Positions 56,810 to 64,000 of a DNA stretch of 64,000 nucleotides are shown piece after piece. The notes beneath the pieces were generated by a model. The model made no database searches. It saw nothing but the letters and a program-made list of their open reading frames with translations, and was not told the origin of the DNA. Every line of letters begins with the position of its first letter. Position 1 is the first letter of the stretch. The stretch is from Zygnema circumcarinatum (taxonomy: Eukaryota; Streptophyta; Zygnematophyceae; Zygnematales; Zygnemataceae): the NCBI GenBank assembly GCA_037447605.1, contig CM074805.1, forward strand, positions 3,651,320-3,715,319. The letters are read 5' to 3'. A program made the translations under genes and the position numbers.

Positions 56810-57891
56810 AGTCGCAGTCCTGCGGCCCGCCCTCCCTCCCTCCCAGAGCCCCCCTACCTGCCTGCCTGCCTCACGCCCAAGCGCTGCCCTGCAGAGCGGC
56901 TCCGGCGGAGGGAGGGAGGGAGGGAGGGAGGAAGGGAGGGAGGGAGCGCCTGGCCCACGTGGCTCCCGCGCGGAAGGCGGCGGCCATGCAGCGCCATTTG
57001 GCCGCCGCCACGTGGCGCGCCGCGCGGACGTTGCGGGCTTTGGCTGGCGCCGTACCGTACGGTCTGGGCGGACCGCCGCGTCCAAGACAGAACTTGGGAG
57101 GCGCAGAGGGAGGGGGGAGGGGGAGAAAGGGGGGAGGGGGAGAAAGGGGGGAGGGGAAAAGGAAGGGAGGGAGGGAGGGAGGGACTGGGACTGGGACGCG
57201 TGGCTGGCTGGCTGGCTGCGGGGGCGGACCTTCCTATACGGCTTGGGGGGGCTTCGCCTCCCATCAGCACAAATCCTGGATCAGCCACTGGTTGATTGGC
57301 TGTTAGCTTTTGGGAGCGCGCCGAACCTGCGTGGCAACACCTCTTGCAAATGACTTGAATGTGGTGCCATGTTCAGGCTCGGCTAGGGCTTGTCTGTTTA
57401 ACAAATCTGAAACGGAATGTCTCTAGATCGCATGTGTTAAATGTTAATTGAGTGGATCCCCACATCTATACAAATGTGAGGTGCAAAGTCACCACAGCCA
57501 CCCCTGCTGGTAGTCACAGCAGACGGGCTGACGCAGAGGAAGTGCCGCGAGAGGTTGCGACTTCAAAGTAAACAGCTGTGAGTGCGGTCTTTCGGTTTCC
57601 TTCGCTGGCGTTCCGCAGAACGCCGCATTCACCCCGCGGAACTTTCTGTACATTTTCCAAGGCTTATACCAAAGGCGGAAACGACGAAGGAGAGTCTAGA
57701 TCATCGCAAGAACAAAAATATGTTGACCTCGATTTCACCATCCAGATGTCTATCCTGCTGTATGGCTACAGAGCTTGCGTCTACTATATACGTCTCTGCA
57801 ACTTCTGCGGGCAATGAAAGGCCCCTTCAAACAAGCCAATATGCTATGCACAGAACAGGCGCAGCTGAACACGAAAGAGTCAGCAGACGCC
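56810..57891. other. promoter side of the conserved gene and 3' flank of the BTB gene
   Basis: GC-rich sequence with (GGGA)n runs at 56909-56945 and 57108-57185, a GGAGGGGGAGAAAGGG tandem at 57111-57152, and TGGCTGGC repeats (57200-57220). Open frames on both strands are compositional. A CCACGTGGC/GCCACGTGG word pair lies at 56955-56961 and 57008-57014. Confidence 0.45.
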
Positions 57892-60280
57892 CTACATTTC
57901 CATCGCCACGGTCTGCAGAATCTCAAGCACTAGCTCAGGATCATCTTTACTTAGCACTATTGCTCGAAAGTCCTCTGTGAAGGCTACTTCTCGGAAATTA
58001 CGAGCAATGCACTCAAGACACGCCGTCTTCACTCGAGGGGCGTCGTACAGCCGCGCATGCAGAAGGGTCTCCACCGCTGAATGAGGCGCCACATTGGCGG
58101 AGACGGCAGCTTCACAAACGCGCTTCAGTTCCGGCACATCATACTTGTGTGCAGCTGCAAGCATGGAGAGTCCATGCTCGTTCATAGCCTTTGTATCGTG
58201 CTCACCTGACAATCACCTCCGCCCTATTCGAATCCGGTTAGCACCGTTGCATATGGTATTGAACATAGCACAATGAGAACACGACTGTAAATGTGCGAAA
58301 CCTTTGGGAGTCCAATCATGCTTACGCTAACTGTAATCGCAGTCCCAGCAGCACTTACGAACCAGCAAAACAGAAAGCCAGATAGGATCAGAAGACTGAG
58401 AAAGTTCAATATCTATAGAATTTGCTGCTGAACTCAAGTAAAGCACAGCTCATCATTCACCCAAACAAAGCTATCTGCTCAGATTTAACTTCGATCACAA
58501 ATCATGTATTCTTGTAGTGCAGAATTGCAATTTTTCTTTGAGAAAAGGTATTCGTTCAAAGTGCTCACTGACCAGTATAGAGGAATAGGAGAAGACCACG
58601 CATGGCTGGTGTTGGAATATCATCCACTCGGATCATTGCTGAAGTTTTCTCTTTAAGTTCATGCTCGAACATGGCACGGAACACAGGGGAACGGCTTGCC
58701 TGTACTCACAGTTGCCAAGATGGGCGACCATATAAAGTCACTAAGCTGTTGCTTGGGCAAACAACGAGTCAGACTTGAGCATTGCCAACCCACTCTTTAA
58801 GTCTAACTCTTAGAAGATTTGCATGGAGCAATCCTGAGATACCTAGATGGAATTTGTTAAACAGCATGGAGCTTACAGCACAGAAGTCTATTGAGAAAAG
58901 AAAACAAAGTGAAATAAACCAGGACCGACACCTTGCATCATTCTGTTCGCGCATCCTTACAGCCCCTCATTACGAATTCCCTCATGCAAAATCCGCCACT
59001 GACACTTACCCATGCTCCCAAGTTAAAGGTACTCAATTCAAAAAGTTACCAGTATAGCACGGTGCCCAACTGTCTGATCCTCGCCGGTGTATATTGTGAC
59101 ATCACCATGAATCCCTTCCTCAAGCATACTCCGGAAGGCACGGCTCACAGTTTCCGATCGTTGTGTCTTGGCACGCTCCCTCTGTAGGTTGGCCTCAACA
59201 ACCTGCCAAGCCAATGCAAAAAAAAGAGACCTTAGAAAGAGTGGTCACTTTGATAGGAGGAGATGCTTGAAGCGTTCGAGTGGAGAGATCAACGAGGAGG
59301 TATCGATGCCCCTTAATGTGTGGGGCCACTTGTCCTCCCCAATGCCGGGAGAGAGCGTCCTGTAATTGCTGAAGAGTTCACAAGCTCGCCGACAGAGAGA
59401 AATTCTAACAAACTGATGACCACATTAACACAAAATCACTCCATATGAAAGTACGAAAAAAATGATTGTGACTAGCTCGTCTCACAAGCGAAACGAGATT
59501 AAGACCTGATCGTGGACAAATAGCGTCAAAACACAACAAGACGTGCAAGTGAGGGGCATTTACTTTGCAGGTGCCACCATTTCGCGTTTCTTTAGCAGAA
59601 ATATCATGTCGAAAGATGCCTTACCAGCAGATTTGACTCAGCGTTCCTTAAACGTTGCTCATGTGCGAACTCGCTGCGACATCTTTGGTCGTAGCAGGAA
59701 TGGCAATAAGTCACATCACCTTCACAAATCTGGCTGCACTGTCAACGTAGAGAAGCAGAAGACTCATTAGGAGAATAGAGTTAAATTGTTGAACATGACT
59801 TCAAAGCTTCTTCAGTCGTACATTTTCCATACGACAGCAGAAAGAGCTGTACAGCTTAAGTTTTCCCTCCAAATTTAGACAAAAAATGGAACTACGGGGA
59901 AGAAAGCAACGGAAAGTCGGAGCATATCTAATGACATCGTAACTGTCATTCATGGTCATCATTCTGAAACGAACGCGCAAGGACCAATCCATCTCAAGAA
60001 TTCCGGACAACTGGAAACAGTACGACAGGAAATTGCAACTTTTAGACGAACAATCCTCTGTCTCTGCCTCCATTCACTCGCATGACAAACTGTGAATTAA
60101 AAACTTAAAAATGCCGGAACCCAAAAATGCCTAACAAGCCCAAACAAACATTTTTCCTGTTGTAGGTTGCCAGCCTACAACAAGTCCTGCGGCGAGAACT
60201 ATCTCAAGCAGTCCAGAGTTGCAGCTTACTTCATAACAAATGCTGATGTTGCTGTGATTCTCTCCCACAGTCCTTGACAT
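57892..60280 (-). CDS. BTB/POZ-domain protein; first exon tentative
   Basis: Minus-strand exons 59359-59249, 59202-59050, 58699-58573 and 58205-57892 join in frame. A possible first exon is 60280-60230 (starts MSRTVGENHSN), which also fits phase, giving 251 residues. The BTB fold is clear. It starts MLEEGIHGDVTIYTGED, then HRAIL|ASRSPVFRAMFEHEL (the core BTB helix, split by an intron), IRVDDIPTPAMRGLLLFLYTG and LSMLAAAHKYDVPELKRVCE. The C-terminal helices end DPELVLEILQTVAMEM. BTB proteins of this type usually act as CUL3 ubiquitin-ligase adaptors, but no separate substrate-binding domain is seen here. The intron at 59248-59203 would be only 46 nt, so that junction needs checking. Confidence 0.8.
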
Positions 60281-61131
60281 TGTCCCTCGCGCCGCTGCCA
60301 AATACCCCTATCTCACAAGCAGAGGCATTCATCTGCAGGCTGCTCCTCCCCTGCAGGCAGGCAGGCCGGCCTGCAGCTGCCTGCAGCAGGACTCTTCCCC
60401 TGCATACATTTCCTACCCCCCCTGCGTCACTTTTGAGTTTGCAGTTTTCCAGTTTCTGTTTGCGCGGTTTTTGGCTCCAAACTGGTTGCCGGTTTGCTAG
60501 TTTGTCGGAAAAAACCTGCCCGGGCCCGCACTGGTTTGCAACCGGCACGGGACTTTTGGCTACCGGAGTGCCGTTAATATTCGTACCATATTACAGGTAT
60601 TTACACACCTCAACTGGATATAAACACTCTTTTTCCTGAGTTAACCTCCGTTAGGGACACGTTTCTACCGTAGGCTGTACGGTACGGCCGTTTACCAGTA
60701 AAGGACATGTCAGACCAAGGCATCGTCAGTTATACTGAAGAAAAATTTCCGTACATCAAATGTCAGAACTAGTACTCTAACGAGATAGATATCTGTGCTT
60801 GGGAGTACTTAGTCTTAAAAAACAAGTTACCATGCACGAGCTTCCCGCCAAATGCTAGCCAGTGCCACTTGCGCGTGAAATCTCAATTTCGCAAATTATG
60901 GGTTTTTCTACTCCTTTTTGCGATACGGAAATTTATTTTCGTTTTTGGTCCGCTAGCCTCCGTCCCTCTTGCAGTCAGTCCTGCGGCCCTTGACTGACCG
61001 CCTGACTGCCTGCTTGCCAGCTTGCCAGCTTGCCTGCTTACTTGCTTGCTTGCAGGCGCGGGGTGCTGCTGGCAGGGAGGGCCATGGCGGGGCCCTCGTG
61101 CTGCTGGTGCCATGGCGGGGGGGGGGACTCG
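60281..61131. other. divergent intergenic region
   Basis: Between the BTB gene and the PsbP-domain gene, which are head-to-head. Contains GCAGGCAGGC (60353-60364) and TTGCCAGC/TTGCTTGC (61012-61052) short repeats. No gene is supported. Confidence 0.5.
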
Positions 61132-64000
61132 ATGCACATGTCAGAACTCGTCCTTTCGAGGATGGATAGCGCCCGGAGCTTGTGGACATCCATGGCTGCT
61201 CGTCAGATTGCCGTTCCTAGCAGTTTAGTTCATGCCCCTTTGCGACGCTTTCCCGCGCGTTGGACGATTACGGAAGCAGCCATTGACAGAAAGAAAAAGG
61301 GTGTAAAGGTCGAGGGATCAGGAGACGCACAAATGCTTTGTTCAGGTAGCGCCTGCCAACACATTCGTTGGTCATGAGTATAGAGGCTATGAGGAATGCA
61401 GCTAGCATCAAAACCATTGCATTTAACCTTGCTTGATTCACTTCTTATGCCAATGAAGCAGGGGAACACTTATAGTCTGTTTGAAATTCGCGCTGGAGCA
61501 TCTTGGCTTTGTTTTGTCGATTAACAAGAGCTATATCGTATGCCTGCTCTAGAAATTGATCAAAAGGGCCGATGTCGTACAAACCGTGCATTCAAACTTT
61601 TGTGCTTCTAGTTGGCTATTGCTCGTCGTTAGTCGTTTTGGCAGCTTCACTTAGCGAGCAATGTTCACGGAGCCATGGGAATGCAGCAAGCTGTTATCTA
61701 GAGGTTGACGGTGTAGCCGTGTGCTTTCCTCTTGCATATTTGTGAGGTAAGTGTACATCCTGTCGTAGGATCACTACACGAAAAAAGGAAACAGCCTTGG
61801 CTGATTGATAAGTGCTTTATAAAGCCAAAGCTCTAATCAGCAGAAAAGCATCCACTTTCAGTTGAAAGTTTTACATGGAGGATGCACTGATCCTTATCTG
61901 TAGGCCATGCAAACTAGGTTGGAATGGTGGTTCAGGCTACCTTGCTGGTCATTAAACGAGCAGGAAGCAATCGTGATAAGCACACCACAACAGGAAGCGC
62001 CTCCTTCACAAAGCATGCGAACCCCCCTCTATTCACTTTCTTATCCTATTTTCCTTTTCCTCCGTTGCAGGGCTAGCTAACCGGCTGTTTGGCAATTCTG
62101 GCATACATCATGAATGTGCATTTGGCTCTGAACAAACTTGTTCGAAATTCGTTTATGTTGTTCTCCTTCTGGAGTGAAAGTTTGTCAAACAAACTTGACC
62201 ATGGGAAAAGAGAAAGACAAGTGCATGTCCAAAAAGTTTTTCTTTTGCGCACACAAAAGATAATGCTTGCTAATCTTCAAATAATTAAGTCTGTACTCGG
62301 ATGTCGAAGGGAAAGCAAGATTTAGGAAACATCGCCTTACTTATTTCGCATTCATTCACAAGGACATTAAAAGGAATTATTGGAAATTAAGCCCAATAGA
62401 ATGATGTTCAAGGGGGGAAAGGGGGGGAGGGGGAGGGGATTTTGGTTTGCCTTGGGCCATTTTTTCTATTGAAGGAGACTCTGCATTTTCTTTCCAAGGC
62501 ACGCATCAAGTCGTAAAAGTATTCCGCTCGTACTTCGAAAACCAAAACGCTCTTAGCAACCACCCCTTGTCTTGTGTATCCAACTTCTTATAGCCGTATG
62601 CTGTTGTGCAGTTCAGATGTCAGCAGCCTCGGAATCGAAGCCTTCTAAAGCGAACGATTGGCATGAAAATGTTCTAAAAGCAGGCTTCGCAGTCGCCTGT
62701 TTCGCTTTGCTGGAGATGTCATCATTTGCAGGTATCATGTCTTCTCTGTAAAGAAGTAGGATTCTCACCTCTTGTTCAAGTACTTCTAACTGATGATAGG
62801 TCAGTTACGCAAACATGCAGCTCAATCACCATGATTTGTCCTTCTACAAGTAATTCGTAGGCTGAATTGTTGAAGTGTTAAGGTTTTGAAGGGACCAGGA
62901 TGTGAGATTTTATGATTTACTCCTTCTTGGTGGTCCGTCCTTTTTATGGCCGTTCACCAATTCAAAGCCTTTGCAGAGACTGGAAGAGCATCACAATCAG
63001 CTGCTTGCAGTCGTCTTGCATTCCACCTTTGCGTCATGTCTGTGACGACGACAGATGCAAAAATGATGCATACCTTTTTCAGGCATATTAGGAGGGCCTA
63101 TGGCTTCGAATGAAAGGGGAAGGTGGAAAACTGAGGAATGTGCCAATTGGCACCACAAAGCAAGACGTTCTGATGTTATTCCTTTCGACATTGTGTGGTT
63201 TCAGACTATATCCGTGCTGAAACAGCTGTTCCTTTGTCCCCTCAGCCAGCTCCCGCAAAGCCTGTCACCTTGGGCAGAATATTTTCAGGGAAACTTGGCT
63301 ATTCTTTCTTCTATCCAGAAGGATTTATTGTTGCCACGGTATGTTTTCTACAGGTTGGATCTCTCAGGTCGATTCCATGCTTTTGTATGGCAATCACCGT
63401 TGCTACAGTCTGTCATAATGCTTTTCGTTCAATTCACACAGACATTCTTGGATTCCATGAGGTGACATGTTACTTGGAGTTTCATATTCCTCATGACATG
63501 ATGTGCAGAATCGAAAGGGAGATGAGGACCGCCAGCCAGATGGTTCTCAAGCACTCGCTCTGGTTGGGAACTTCGCCAGTTTTGATACTGTGAGTGTGAA
63601 AGCCATTTGTTTTCAGAGGCGTGTACCTTCGGGCTCTTGCATGTGAACAAGTTAGTCTTTTCCGGATTGATCCAAGAACTTCAGTCATCAACTTGTCGTC
63701 CTGTGTTAATTTAAAAGCTATGTTGCTCACTCTTCAAATCTTGTTTAGCAGCTCCGATGATTCTCTTTGCCTGAATTGCTTCACACAATCTTCACCAGTT
63801 ATTTGCTGTAGAAATGATTCGTGCATCAGTTGCGCCATTGTGATATATTTCAGATAAGTGTGACTCGATATCCCATGAACGACATGGACATTGCTCTGTC
63901 GCCTCTGGACCTTGCAACCAAGCTCCTTGCTGGCGGCGTAAGATTTCCTCAATTGGAGTGCCGTAACTTATCTGGGCCCATCTTGTTCCATAGCTTTCAG
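61132..64000 (+). CDS. PsbP-domain protein, 3' end beyond the window
   Basis: Internal exons recognised are 62617-62731 (hydrophobic VLKAGFAVACFALLEMSS, like a thylakoid transfer segment) and an exon ending near 63339 with LGRIFSGKLGYSFFYPEGF. Then come 63509-63589 (ALALVGNFASFDT) and 63854-63937 (ISVTRYPMNDMDIALSPLDL); the last three join in frame. The order 'YSFFYPEGF', 'VGNFASFDTISV' and a following 'LSPLDLATKLL' helix is that of PsbP-like lumenal proteins, which assist photosystem assembly. The presumed first exon around 61132-61312 is Arg/Ser-rich like a chloroplast transit peptide, but joins between it, 62617 and 63080-63339 are unresolved. The window ends exactly after a TTTCAG acceptor, so the next exon starts outside. 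Confidence 0.7.
61346..62616 (+). other. first intron region of the PsbP-domain gene
   Basis: About 1.2 kb with no recognised coding segment. An acceptor-like CCGTTGCAG occurs at 62062-62070, but the frame that follows does not join to the next exon. Confidence 0.35.

Noticed and set aside
1-64000. tRNA or rRNA genes
   Set aside because: I looked for cloverleaf-type B-box words and rRNA core sequence and saw none I could support; a tRNAscan-SE run would be decisive.

Overview
This is nuclear DNA from a green-lineage eukaryote. The protein-coding genes have many short GT-AG introns and match plant families: a ROOT UV-B SENSITIVE 6-type DUF647 protein, a vacuolar-type gamma-glutamyl hydrolase, a DOCK/SPIKE-type DHR2 protein, a RidA protein, a plant BTB protein, a PsbP-domain protein, and a TRF-type Myb carrying a VDLKDKWRNL motif. 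Several gene starts carry TTAGGGTTT telo-box words. A streptophyte (charophyte alga or bryophyte-grade plant) is my best inference; the species cannot be fixed from the sequence. Two 10-N runs (14760-14769, 44520-44529) are assembly gaps.

Layout. 1-195 is a fragment of a retroelement gag region. 1827-9264 (+) is a six-exon gene for a very large, low-complexity, charged protein. 10195-12453 (-) is a four-exon gene for a protein with two ZZ zinc fingers. 13091-14199 holds nested TA-flanked inverted-repeat elements. 14593-20709 is a decayed Ty3/gypsy retrotransposon plus a second, truncated gag start. 21497-28949 (-) is a DOCK-family gene with a coding 36-bp minisatellite inside its DHR2 domain. 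30116-32530 is a repeat complex: two copies of one ~420-bp MITE, a 600-bp foldback palindrome with one MITE copy at its exact centre, and flanking minisatellites. 34030-40994 (+) is an eleven-exon PHD plus Myb gene. 41685-44443 (-) is gamma-glutamyl hydrolase, divergent from the RUS6 homologue at 45047-49736 (+). 50626-51130 (-) is a frameshifted RidA relic, head-to-head with an intact RidA gene at 51989-52860 (+) that appears to use a GC-AG intron. 54234-56809 (-) is a five-exon conserved plant gene of unknown function. 57892-60280 (-) is a BTB gene. 61132 to the window end (+) is a PsbP-domain gene that runs off the edge.

No operon-like logic is expected or seen. Most genes are unrelated housekeeping, chloroplast or chromatin genes. 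Exon models were built by joining splice sites by hand; every internal junction listed keeps the reading frame unless the entry says otherwise, but 5' exons of the DOCK, BTB and PsbP genes are uncertain.
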